Part shown: positions 45,411 through 56,183 of the stretch, piece by piece
Position numbering within the stretch: the stretch's first letter is position 1
How the letters are laid out: each line of letters starts with the position of its first letter
Assembly (NCBI RefSeq): GCF_029407905.1
Contig: NC_073626.1
Span: forward strand, 106,586,982 to 106,650,981
Reading direction: 5' to 3'
DNA length: 64,000 nucleotides
DNA from: Bubalus kerabau
Taxonomy: Eukaryota; Chordata; Mammalia; Artiodactyla; Bovidae
Program-made: the position numbers and the translations under genes
The notes under the pieces: generated by a model
Database searches by the model: none
What the model was told of the DNA's origin: nothing
What the model saw: only the letters and a program-made list of their open reading frames with translations

Positions 45411-46354
45411 GGAAGCCAAGTAGGAGAAAATGAGAGTAATAAGGCAAATTAAGTGCTTAAATTATGGCACCGGTTGGCTTTGGGTATTGGTATTTAGCTA
45501 CATAATGAATTTCTAAAAATTCAGATCACATATAATTATGTATGAATAACTTTAGAAGAATTCAATCTAGCTGGGTCAGTGGTTCTAAGTGCACTGTTGT
45601 GGCATGCACACTTGTGATTCTTTAGGAAGTGGTTCACAAGTACTTTGTGATTAATAATTGTTGTCAATGGATTTACTTAAAAATAAATTCAGATGGAGGA
45701 TTCAAATTTATTTCTGTAAGAATTTCATCCTCACTCACTGCTATTCTTGAGTAAGAAGAAAGTGGAGGTATACTAACATCCCAGGGATCACATAAATCCT
45801 TAAAGGTCTGTATAACATTGTCCCACTTGTGAATATCATTTGCCAGGTGTTTTTCACAGGGGACAAAAGCCAAACGCTGAGATCCGTTGCATTAGGATTT
45901 CAGTTACTACTATATTTTATTTGTTCATATATATAATCAGAACATAATAAAGAAAGAAATAGACTCTTGTTAATCACTAATAATAGTGATAGATGAAGCC
46001 TCAAAAAGATTGTCAGTTGCTTTTTCTATGGGCTGGATCACAACTAAATGTGCCCAGAATAGTCAGCAATGATGCAACCTCTGATCGTTTCAATTCAGAC
46101 TGAGTATGAAGTGCTGGAAAGTGCTATGATGATGAAGTAGAATTTATAACTGAACCTAAAATATGAAATCTGTGGATGGGCTCCTAATAAGCAGTTGCTG
46201 TATTAAAGATGTCCTATAAAAAGCTTTATTTTATTAAAGTCAATATTGCTCTTGAGATAAGTAAGCCTTATTTCCCTCACTTTTTGCTAAGATTTAAAGC
46301 ACTTGAATTTTACTGGCCATATAAAGCACCTATAGAAATCATGAGCTGATGTTA

Positions 46355-46512
46355 TTTTAAATATTTATTGAGCTACTTGTTTTATGCCTGTCTTCTTTTC
46401 TAGAAAGTAAACCCCATAAGACCATGATTTCATGTTTACATTTTTATCTATAGTACCTACAACAGGATAACCCCTGACACAAAGTGGACAGTCAATAATG
46501 TGTTGAATAACA
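46355..46512 (+). mobile_element. L2 LINE 3' end fragment
   Basis: 'ttctagaaagtaaaccccat' at 46399-46418, 'taagaccatgatttcatgtt', 'tatagtacctacaacagg' at 46450-46467, 'agtcaataatgtgttgaata' at 46490-46509 match the L2 3' end in order (ctagaatgtaagctccatgagg...aataaatatttgttgaatga). Confidence 0.75.
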
Positions 46513-46582
46513 TGTTCCTGCCTTTTCCCAGGAAAAGTCGGCATCACATTCTCATGGTCTCGGAACCAGGTACCCCAATAGT

Positions 46583-46744
46583 GAAAGTGAAAGTTGTTCA
46601 GTCATGTCCGACTCTTTGTGACCCCATGGACTGTATAGGCCAAAATACTGGTATGGGTAGCCTTTCTCTTCTCCAGGGGATCTTCCCAACCCAGGGATCA
46701 AACCCAGGTTTCCCGCATTGCAGGCAGATTCTTTACCAGCTGAG
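46583..46744 (-). mobile_element. Bov-tA SINE, internal-deletion subtype
   Basis: Reverse copy: 'gaaagtgaaagttgttcagt', 'gtgaccccatggactgtata' at 46618-46637 joined directly to 'ggccaaaatactgg'. Reversed B box 'gggatcaaacccagg'. Perfect duplication ccccaatagt at 46573-46582 and 46745-46754. Confidence 0.95.
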
Positions 46745-46754
46745 CCCCAATAGT

Positions 46755-48229
46755 ATTTTCCATATCCTATCTTTTACAGAGCTGTTTGAGAGAGGTTGAC
46801 TGATGTAGAAAAATCTGATACCACTTTCATTAGCCAACATAATCTTTCTGGTTTCTTGAATTATTTGGCAAAGAGAAAGCACAGGTTGAACTGGTTAGAA
46901 AAGATAAAGGATTCCTTTTTGCATTTTGAAGGCTGGGGCTTTTACACATGGTTTCAAAGTTGATTGAGCACGTAAAGCTCAATGAAGACCAATCCTGCAA
47001 AAGCAAAGGAACCCTATCTGTTGAGTACCCCACGTGTGAACACACCACACCATAACCATGTGGAAATAATAGGCTATATGGGCAACAAAGACTGCTATTT
47101 AATGAGAGCAGTGCCATTGTTCTTGCAAGTCTAATTTGGTCAACATCTAACAGTGCTGACTCATCAGAACTGAAAATCCAATAATAAATCACCACTGTGA
47201 TTTAGCACTAATGCTGGAATTCACATCACGAACGATGTGACAGCATCAGCTGAAACTCAAACAGGTCGCTGAAAGGTGCATTTCATCAGCAAGCAATTTA
47301 ATTCATATCAAAGGAATTTTACTCCAAGTGAGTGGCAACTGGTTACTTTTGAGAGCAGTTAACTGTTGGGGGAAATGAGTTGTTTTAGTTTCCCATAAAA
47401 AGGTAATAATCTATAATCCTGGATGTTTTAAAAGTCTTTTCCTTAAATTCCAGAGCAAACAATATGAAATAACAACCCAATATCTTTGCATCTTAATCAC
47501 GTTCGGTAACGAAGCCCTTTAGATAATTGGCACTGCCTCTGTAGTAGGCCAAACTTTCTTTCAAGTTACAAATACTCACAAAAGGTTTACATTATAAGGG
47601 GCTGCTGTGGAGATGTGCAGATTTAGTTTGTAAGTACAAAGTGAACATGCAAATTGCCTTATCTTGTGGGATTCACAAACAACCATCATTCAGATTGATT
47701 TAATACTTGGCTTTTTATCTTTAAAAGTGTTAATTAGAAAATAGGGACAGTTCTCTGAACACTTAAGAGTAATAAATAGATCAAAACAGCATCCATGCTT
47801 CTGTGATGGAACTTCTGAAGGCTTTGTAAAGGGATTAATACAATTGTCAAAAAAGACCACAGTATACATATTTAATAGTGTTACCAAGCTACAATTACAT
47901 TTTCAGGACTTCATTGTTAAGTTTTTCAAAATTCGTTATCACAAAAAATCAAGATTTTGGACCAGATTGTTCGAGATTTTGAAGATACTATTTTATTTAA
48001 ATTTTTCCACCTTGGACCTCCAACTGCACTCTTCTGAAGATGCTAAGCCCACAAGATCGGAAGTTATTAAAAAAAAATGGGCTGTAGAGTTGCACAAAGT
48101 GAAATATCAAGAGAAAAAAATTATGATTCGTCCATTTTCCTTTGGATGAAAAGCATAAAATGCTTTGCTGAGAGTTTGTTTCTATTTTGCAATTTTTCTA
48201 TGATCTGACAGTTAAATGTGTGTGCTGAG
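46755..48229. other. Unassigned sequence
   Basis: No repeat or gene recognised. Frames of 121 codons reverse (46830-47195) and 101 forward (47844-48149) have no domain; the second is Lys/Phe-rich, as AT-rich chance frames tend to be. Confidence 0.45.
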
Positions 48230-48430
48230 AAGTCAATCTTGGCTCTGCCGCCACCTGGCTCAGTGACTTCAGGCAAGTAGCGTTATATCTCTGTGCTTTG
48301 GTTCATCTGTAAAATGTGCAAAATCTGAGTCCTTTTCTTCTATGGTCTTCTGGTGGAGATCAAATAAAATAGCACTGAGTGGTGCCTGGCACTTGAGTAA
48401 GTACTCTGTAAGTTATGATAATTGAGGTAT
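48230..48430 (+). mobile_element. MIR SINE, nearly complete
   Basis: 'cttggctctgccgccacctg' at 48238-48257, 'gctcagtgacttcaggcaag', 'ggttcatctgtaaaatgtgc' at 48300-48319, 'ggagatcaaataaaatagca' at 48354-48373, then 'gtgcctggcacttgagtaag'. This is the whole MIR order from core to 3' end: the best-preserved MIR here. Confidence 0.85.
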
Positions 48431-48674
48431 TTGCTAATGAATCTAAATGGTGATTTATCACCAGCCTTATTTACATGGTTATCCTATCACCAGCACTAAA
48501 AATATTTGTGAATGCCTCTTCAAATTTATGTAGAAGGCACAGTACAGGGTAGGGGCCCTTGGTCTCCGTATCTCCAGGGAGCTTAACTTTCTCTCCTCTT
48601 CAAGAGGTGGACTCAGGGGTCAAGCCATCCACTGAACCACTTCCTTTCTAATGCCTCTATTTGAGTTCTATTAC

Positions 48675-48921
48675 CGTGTGTGTGTGTGTGTATACTCAGT
48701 TGCGTCAGTCGTGTCCAACTCTTTGCCACCCCATGGACTGTAGCCTGCCAGGCTCCTCTGTCCAAGGGATTCTCCAGGCAAGAATACTGGAGTAGGTTGC
48801 CATGCCCTTCTCCAGGAGATCCTCCTGACCCAGGAATCAAACCCAAGTTTTTATGTCTCCTGCAAATTGGCAGGTGGGCTTTTTTTTTTTTTTTTTTACC
48901 ACTACACCACCTGGGAAGCCT
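48675..48921 (-). mobile_element. Bov-tA SINE with internal T18 run and GT tail
   Basis: Reverse copy: cgtgtgtgtgtgtgtgt tail (48675-48691), 'ctttgccaccccatggactg' at 48721-48740, body, then reversed head ending 'ccacctgggaagcctg'. Near the head the usual gggttctttaccact reads gggc, then T18 at 48880-48897, then accact: the ttcttt motif has expanded into a homopolymer. Duplication gttctattac at 48665-48674 and gttttattac at 48922-48931. Confidence 0.94.
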
Positions 48922-48931
48922 GTTTTATTAC

Positions 48932-49559
48932 TACTTTATCTTAATTCAATATTTTGATTTAACTAATAATGCATTACAGGTTATAAAATATTTAAAAAGT
49001 ATAAAACATCATAGAATAAAATAGGCCAGAAAAACAGGTTTTTTTAAAAAAAATTCTATCATTCCAGGAATTTTCTTTGCATCTTGTCTTTTTCCTTCTT
49101 TTTATGCATTCATTTCTTTGAACTTTTCTCTATGACCCCTTTCAATTTTTTACCCTTTGTGTTTCCTTTTCCTGACCACATCTTCCAAGCTAGGACTATA
49201 CATGATCTCTATTGAACTGAAGACTCATACCCACACAGGCCTTCAGCCCCTCGAATTCTGAACGTTCCCTTAGTCTCCAGTCAAAAGGCCCCCTTCCTTT
49301 TCCTTCTCTGCCTGTTGGTCAGTCACACACCTGGCTGCCTTCCCAAAACAGTTTAACTTCCTCCTCTGCTTCCACCAACCACGAATCTTTTTCATTCACT
49401 GTCTTACCTACTCTCCCTTGAAGATGACAGACAGATAGTACAAGGGAAAGTTATAAGCTCTCGTTGTTGGAGGTCACATGAGTTTCCACTATTCACCCTC
49501 ACCCGAGTCCTTTCTTTCATTTATTTCAACTGCATTGAGCTTGTTTGAACACACTTCAA
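48932..49559. other. Unassigned sequence, T/C-rich
   Basis: Plus strand is pyrimidine-biased (49060-49400). No gene or recognised repeat. Confidence 0.4.
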
Positions 49560-49790
49560 GGCCTGGTGATAGTTAGTACTATATATACATTATCTTATTG
49601 AGTTATTTCATTAATCCCTTACTTTCTTAGGCTAATAACAAGGGAACCATTATCCTCATTTGGCAGATGAGGAAATACATTTAGAGGGATTAAGAAGTTG
49701 GTCCAAGGTTCCATCACCTAGAAAGTGGCTGAGCCAGAAATTGGAACCAGCCTGATTTGCCAAGGTTTTAGCCACTGTGCTGAGTGGTCT
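49560..49790 (-). mobile_element. MIR/MIRb SINE, antisense
   Basis: 'acattatcttattgagttat' at 49587-49606, 'ccattatcctcatttggcag' at 49647-49666, 'atgaggaaatacatttagag' at 49667-49686, 'gttggtccaaggttccatca', 'agaaagtggctgagccagaa' at 49720-49739 follow the reversed MIRb consensus throughout. Confidence 0.85.
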
Positions 49791-51415
49791 CTCCTGGCCT
49801 TGCTGTACCCTGGCCCTTCCTCTGATGAATAACATTCTAGCCCAGTATTCCCTGGGATGCCCCCACCACAAACAAATAGAACTATTTGGGAATCAGTATT
49901 ATAAAGACCATTCTATTAAGACTTCTCCATAGTGGACAATAAGATTGAGTGACTAATGAAGATTTCCTATAGGAGAAGGAAGTTATACTAGCTATCTGCT
50001 AGGACTAACTTTTAAAAATTTAATCACTTTTTAAAATTTAAGATTCTAAAAGGGGGAGAAAGAGCACTCTTGTGAAGTCATTGGAATAAATTTACATTAA
50101 AAAAAGATACACAGTAGATCTGACTTTGCCTGTCCAGGGCTAGACAAAATCAAGGTATGGACTAAGGTAGTGGTCCTAGCAATGGAGAGACTATTTCCTC
50201 CAAAAATACTTGTGAACTGTGTGAGAAATAGCAACAGAAAGCATATTTGGGTAATCCGTCAAAAATGATCCTTTGGGAGGTTAAGAGTATCATCCATGGT
50301 CACTATGAAAGAATGTATGCCACCAAAGACCTCTGGACTGGGATGACTGGGTAAGACTACAGTTTACCTGAGAAAGTAGTGAAAAGGTCACTGGCATGGG
50401 CTGTGTGACTGTGGGAGAAAGTCATGTCCATGCTGAGGATTGTGGGAACCATGTTTGATTCCCTGAAGACTGGTTGTGAGCCCAGCAGAACAGCCTCATA
50501 CCCAGCACAATGACTTTAAGTTCACCTGATGGACTAGATGTTTACAATCCCTACTCTTACATCTCTGCTGCTTTACTCCCCATCTGCATTCTATTTTCTT
50601 TGCATAGTGCTCTGGCTAAACTCGTGGGTGCCAAGCTTTCTCAACAAACTGTCTGTCTCCCGGCCCTCCATTTGTCTTCAGGTTGTCAATTGCAATTTTG
50701 ATCACAGTTGAGTTTTATTTCGCACAGCTGTCCTCTCAGTGGTATGACCTGGTCTTCAGTGATTCTCTTCTCCACCCACCCCAACACCCTCTTTATTTTT
50801 CAGTCTAACATCTTAGCTGCTACATTCTCTCACCACCTGTTTTCTCTCCAATCAAAGTTGTTTTATTCCAGACAGACATGGACAGCCTTGTTGCAACTTT
50901 GCTAGTATCAATGGAAAGAAAAAAATTACCTGTGATCTTCTCATAAGTCATAGAAAAAGTATAAAAAGCATGGGCAAGTGTAATTTATCACCCTGAGCAA
51001 GTGGGCATGTAATTACTTGCAAGGCTGCTTTTAGTTTAAAGCATCGTTTTCTATTTTGATCCTTAAACATTTTCCCTGTGTAGAAGTTTTGGAGAATTTG
51101 GCCCATTTGTAAGTGCTTGGTGCTAGTGTGAGTGCAAAATCACGTGCACATCATTTCGGTGATGTTTTAAGTATCTCCAATTTAGCCAGAGGGGTCTGCT
51201 TGAGCGTCTATTCCAGTTCTTCTTGGCTAGCATATTGGCACTGAAGTTTTTGTTGTTGCTCAGTAAACTATAGTGCAGGATGAAGTGTACTAACAAATAG
51301 TCTTTAGGCAATTTAAACACCCAAATAACTTTTGCACAATTAGATATTAATTCTCTTTGGTGCTATCACAATTGCTGGCATACACTGTGGTCATTACATT
51401 ATGTTCATTTTTGTG
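49791..51415. other. Unassigned sequence
   Basis: No repeat or gene recognised over 1.6 kb. Frames of 63-71 codons, none with a domain. Confidence 0.42.
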
Positions 51416-51424
51416 TTCATTTAA

Positions 51425-51615
51425 GGGCTTCCCTTGTGGCTTAGCTGGTAAAGAATCCGCCTGCAATGTGGAAGACCTGGGTTCAATCCCTGTGTTGGGA
51501 AGATCCCCTGGAGAAGGGAAAGGCTACCCACTCCAGTACTGTGGCCTGGGGAATTCCATGGACTGTATAGGCTATGGGGTCACAAAGAGTCGGATATGAC
51601 TGAGCGACTTTCACT
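51425..51615 (+). mobile_element. Bov-tA SINE, internal-deletion subtype
   Basis: Forward: 'gggcttcccttgtggcttag' at 51424-51443, 'gggttcaatccctg', 'tggggaattccatggactgt' then directly ataggctatgggg. Ends gagcgactttcactttcac. Duplication ttcatttaagg at 51416-51426 and ttcacttaagg at 51616-51626 (one mismatch in 11); exact edge ambiguous by a few bases. Confidence 0.93.
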
Positions 51616-51626
51616 TTCACTTAAGG

Positions 51627-52407
51627 AAAACACTAAATAAATTTAATTTTTTAATATTTTTATATTTAATTTGTCTGGATTTCAAAACTTGTCTTTCTCT
51701 TTCCAACTGTAATGCCTTTATTCTTTCATTAGCCTGAAGGAATTTCTTCTTTAAAAGCTTGGATAGTTCTGGGATTGAACACTGGAAGCTATGGAGAGTG
51801 ATTTTTCTCATCAAGGCATTTTGATTTCATTGAAACCTCTATTTGAAGTAGGGCAGGCTCTTACTTGAGAGGGTTTCTCAGCTTAGCTATTCTGGGCATG
51901 ATCCAACATGGTCACTGATCCTCACCCCACTCATTATCCTTCAGGTCTAGCAACCACCACACTTTGAATGCACTTCCTTGAAAAAACTTAGGGGAAAGAA
52001 ATTGATTGGCTCTTCTTGGCTGATGGTTTCCATTACTGGTTGTATCAATAAATATTCTTATGCACAAAATAGCCTAAGGCTATTTCCCATGCATGGACTA
52101 TGATCAGGACAATTTCAGCTAAAACTGAGCATGACTAACTAACCAACATATTCTGCATAGGGGGTCAGATTTTAGTTATCTGAATCAATGCATGGTAGTG
52201 TTGTTCTGCTTCTTCCAAAAGTCACTCCTTTTGGTTCTGGAGGTAATCTTATATCAAATAGTTATAAGTAATGAAACTGCTTTGATACAAATGAACTCAA
52301 GAGACCTCCAATGCTGTTAAGTTTCTCTGTCCCATCTTTTTCTACCTTTAGAATTTCTCTTTCTCCCAGCTTATATGGAGGATGGATTGAATTAACCACT
52401 AACTAGA
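51627..52407. other. Unassigned sequence
   Basis: No repeat or gene recognised. AT-rich at 51627-51670. Confidence 0.4.
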
Positions 52408-52416
52408 TTTAGCATA

Positions 52417-52632
52417 TGTGTGTATGTTTAGGCACTAAGTCAGGTCCAACTCTTTTGCAACCCCATGGACTGTTGCCTGCCAGGCTCCTCTGTCCATGGG
52501 ATTTCTTAGGTAAGAATACTGAAGTGGGTTGCCATTTCGTCTTCCAGGTAGGCTTTCCAATCCAGAGATCAAACCTGAGTTTCTTTCACTGGAAGGTGGA
52601 TTCTTTACCAATGAGCCACCAGGAAGCCTCAG
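52417..52632 (-). mobile_element. Bov-tA SINE
   Basis: Reverse copy: 'tcttttgcaaccccatggac' at 52451-52470, 'gcctgccaggctcctctgtc', reversed B box 'agagatcaaacctgag', reversed head 'gagccaccaggaagcctc'. Flanks tttagcata (52408-52416) and ttgagcata (52633-52641) form a 9-base duplication with one mismatch. Confidence 0.92.
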
Positions 52633-52644
52633 TTGAGCATACTA

Positions 52645-52895
52645 GCTCTTGCCTGGAAAATCCCATGGACTGGAGGAGCCTGCAAGGCTGCAGTCCATGG
52701 GGTCGCTGAGGGTCGGACACAACTGAACGACTTCACTTTTACTTTTCACTTTCATGCATTGGAGAAGGAAATGGCAACCCATGCCAGTGTTCTTGCCTGG
52801 AGAATCCCAAGGACAGGGGAGCCTGGTTGGCTGCCGTTTATGGGGTTGCACAGAGCTGGACACGACTGAAGCGACTTAGCAGCAGCAGCAGCAGC
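52645..52895 (+). mobile_element. BOV-A2 SINE, 5'-truncated dimer
   Basis: Two Bov-A monomers joined by the diagnostic linker 'cattggagaaggaaatggca' (52757-52776): first monomer from 'gctcttgcctggaaaatccc' lacks its first ~35 bases, second is complete and ends in (agc)n at about 52879-52895. Starts only about 4 bases beyond the duplication of the inverted Bov-tA on its left. Confidence 0.94.
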
Positions 52896-53097
52896 CCCTG
52901 AAGAGCTGCATTTTGTTTCTAAGCTTCCTGGTATGACTCCCTCAATTTCTACATTCAGGAAATTAGCAAGAGATCAGCTCCTATTGGGCTCTTGGTGCAT
53001 TTGAAATAAAAGTGAACGAAGATGGTGATAATGTCAACTAAGTTGTTAAACATGCAATATTCTTAAATAAACAAATTTATTAAGCACTTACTTCATG

Positions 53098-53381
53098 ACT
53101 TCCTGAGTGGTCCAGTGGCTAAGAATCTGCCTGCAATGCAGGGGACACAGGTTTGATCCCCGGTCCCAGAAAATTCCACATGCCGAGGGACAACTAAAAC
53201 CATGCACCACAACTGCCAAGCCCGCGCTTGAGCTCATGCTGCATAAGGAGAAGCCACCGCAAGGAGAAGCCCAAGCACCACAACAAAGAGCTGCCCCCAC
53301 TCACCACAACTAGAGAAAGCATGTGCCTGGCAGTGAAGACCCAGTGCAGCCAAAAATAAATAAAATAAATAAATAAATAAA
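53098..53381 (+). mobile_element. CHR-type SINE, long form with (AAAT)n tail
   Basis: Forward head 'acttcctgagtggtccagtg' at 53098-53117, B box 'ggtttgatcccc', a gaagccaccgc-type middle and tail 'aaaataaataaaataaataa'. Flanks aagcacttacttcatg (53082-53097) and aagcactgagtacatg (53382-53397) match at 13 of 16 bases. An older target duplication than those of the Bov-tA copies nearby. Confidence 0.92.
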
Positions 53382-53518
53382 AAGCACTGAGTACATGTAA
53401 GATTGTGTTCTAGGCAATCTGGTAGCAGAGAATTCAGTATGATTTCTGCTGTTACAGGTGACCTAGAGCACAGTGGATCTAGAACACAGGAATTATCCTC
53501 CAGAATGGTTGGTCAGTT

Positions 53519-53728
53519 GGCAACTTCCTTGTGGCTCAGACTGTAAAGGGTTTGCCTGCAATGCAGGAGACCTGGATTTGATCCCTGGGTCAGGAAGATC
53601 CCCTGGAGAAGGGAATGGCTACCCTCTCCAGAATTTTTGCCTGGAGATTTCCATGAACAGAGGAGCCTGACGGGCTACAAGTCCATGGGGTTGCAAAGAC
53701 ACAACTGAGAAACTAGTACTCACTCACT
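53519..53728 (+). mobile_element. Bov-tA SINE
   Basis: Forward: 'cttccttgtggctcagac' , 'gcctgcaatgcaggagacct' at 53554-53573, 'gatcccctggagaagggaat', 'cagaggagcctgacgggcta' at 53657-53676, 'catggggttgcaaaga' and then a deleted agtcgga segment. Duplication not identified. Confidence 0.92.
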
Positions 53729-53735
53729 CCCTTTG

Positions 53736-56174
53736 GAAAGATTAATTGCAGTGAAGATCTGGGTCACTGTTCTGCAGGCTTGAATGTTACTGAAGGTAGT
53801 AGAGCAGGCCAACCCCTTTCAAATGACACAGTGCCCTGTTCATAGCTGCTTTGGAACAGACGTCCGGAGATGGCTGTGCGCTTCTGGCGAACTACGAGCA
53901 TCTGCCTTCTATATTGGTGCTATGTTGCTTCACATGTCCCTCTTGGGCAAATGCATGTTAATTGAAAACAATGACACAATTGGGACTCAGTATCATAAGA
54001 GTTGGAGATGTACTTCCTCAAGATATATGTAAAATAAAGTAGATCAATTTTAAGTTCTTTAAGACACAGACATTTCTATATTGTTTGCATTTTATTTTCT
54101 GAATTTCTTCATTTAAAATCCTGAACAAAATTACCTTTGTTATATAATCATACGATTATAGTCTTTTCTTGAAGGCATGCTAAGTTCATTTCTAGCCTGG
54201 AAAAAGAGAACTGTAGAAATCTGGATTCTTTCTTTGCCTCTTATTATAGGATACAGGAGCCTAGTAAAATGCTAATAATATTTTAGTAGGAGAATATGGC
54301 ACCTTTTATGGCTTAACTGCATTTAGGTGAAGTCATTGCTCCACATGACAACATGAGTTAAGATGAAATACACTCATTAAAAACAAATTCCATCATGTCA
54401 TGGGTAACTTGTGATCTCTAGCTTTGGAGTGTTAAGCCTTGCAGATCATGCCAGGGCCTACATGAAGTCTGTTATTAATAATAAGAATAAATTCCACCCC
54501 ACTCCTTAGGTGGCACACTCACATCACCAGTCAACAGCTCAACACACTCTTTAGTAACAGAGGAAGAGAGAACCAGCACATTCTAATGATTTGAATAATT
54601 GTTTGGAAACTTGATAATGTGTTAACATTCATTTGCTGAAAAGTGGGCCAATGATGGTAAGTGATTTCCTCTTAAGATGTGTGTGTGCCTATTGATACAT
54701 ATCTGTGGTTGGTGAGCCCCTTGGTTAGAAGGCTGTCAATGAAGCTCAGACCCGGGGCTTTTCCCCATGTGGCCTGTCAACTTCTCTCTTTCAAGGGTCA
54801 CATTTTCGTCTTTGACCCCAGACTGCTGTTACACATGTGTTTACTATTGGCCAGTAAGGAGATGAGATTCGAGATCATGTATTACTTAAATCTATCACCT
54901 TCCAGGAGAAAACAACTTGTAGCACACAATCCATGTGGGTGGTTCTGTAGCATCACCTCACGGGCCATGTCTCTGGGCTGTACAAATGGACGGGTCTAGA
55001 TATAAAGACAGATACACCAGAGACAGCTATTAATCATATCGTCGATGGACATTCATCTGGAGGAAGACCATGATGAAACAGTGAGTTGTTTGCATCAAAG
55101 ATTAGTCTAAAGACAGCTGTAGATTTATTATTTTAAAATCTCTGGATGAGGGGATTGGATTAGATAAACTTTAAAGTCCTTCCAGCTCTAAGTCCTTCCA
55201 GCTCCCTGCAGTCTCCAAGTGCATTGATTAACATACATAATGTAAAACAATGTAGTTTTGTAAAGCAAAATTGGCAGGAAGAGAATATTCTCTCAAGAAA
55301 AACTACTTTCTGAGAGTCTTCCCTTCAAGCTACCAAAAAAAGGTGATCAAGTAGAGCTCAAAAATAATTTCTGGGCTTACACTGAAAATTCTTTTATCTG
55401 GAACAGATTATTTCATTCCACAATTAGAAATGAGATCCAAAATGCAAATATTACTGAGAGAGATAGCACATTGCCTCATATTCACACTATGGTGTTAACA
55501 ACTGCTATAAGAGCCATTTTACAGAATAAGTTTGAGAGGGAGAAGCATACCTTATTCAAATATATGAAGATGATTTTACAAATCATATCCTATTTTATTC
55601 CAGTCCTAATTCTGCCAACCCTTCTGGGTATGTAACAGTTTTAAAGACTTGAAGTGCTTCAAAATTTGAAGAGGGGGAAAAAGTGGAAACAGCTTAAATG
55701 AGAATGTAACTCTTAGATTTTCATCAAATACACTTTTATAGTTTTCCAGTTTGTTTCTTGAGAAAGGGTGAAAATTTTTGGAATTAAATGTACAATAAAA
55801 TACCAAATATATACCAGTTCTTTAAAGATTTGTAGCTCGATTTTCCTGAACTATCTTAGCTTGGATCAAGTCTCTCACATCTGAATTGGTGAGACATGCT
55901 ATTTACTGTCCTATTGACCAGAAGGAAATCTGTGAAATCAATGTTTGAAGATCTATCCCATTTGGAGTTCAATTTAGTCTTGTCAGAATGTTATTTGGAG
56001 AGTAATAAAACAAAATTAAGTAGGAGAAAAACATATTTGTAAATCAACTAAATTTCGTGGCTGCAGAATTTTTGTTTCCTTATAGTCCCTGTACATGGAA
56101 CAAGAGACTCAGGGCTCCACATACGGCCCAGGGATGCAGGTTGGATATATGAGTTCTGTATTCTTGATGTAAGA
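53736..56174. other. Mostly repeat-free; MIR3/L3-like tail at 55140-55205
   Basis: No gene. At 55153-55200 'gattggattagataaacttt' then 'agtccttccagctct' resembles the shared MIR3/L3 3' end. Inside it a 16-base unit is duplicated in tandem (55174-55204). Frame 54679-54999 (106 codons) has no domain. Confidence 0.42.
55174..55204. repeat. Tandem duplication, 16-base unit
   Basis: aagtccttccagctc occurs at 55174-55188 and again at 55190-55204, one base apart. Local slippage within a MIR3/L3-like remnant. Confidence 0.85.
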
Positions 56175-56183
56175 GTTAAAAAA

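Larger units (their letters stand above)
38882..46354. other. Repeat-poor 7.5-kb block, no gene recognised
   Basis: The longest stretch of the window in which I see no transposable element. Contents: several short frames without domains (98 codons at 40146-40442; 122 at 44061-44429, the latter in a pyrimidine-rich tract 44290-44420); a C10-G-C6 run at 41409-41425; a T run at 41589-41602; a tandem 17-base duplication at 41104-41137; a CpG cluster at 41833-41932; and a GC-richer patch at 45060-45400. No promoter, exon or RNA gene can be asserted from sequence alone. Confidence 0.5.

Noticed and set aside
47844..48149. 101-codon Lys/Phe-rich frame
   Set aside because: AT-rich chance frame; no domain, signal, or splice context, and no recognisable similarity.
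52879..52895. (AGC)n run as an independent triplet repeat
   Set aside because: It is the normal 3' end of BOV-A2.
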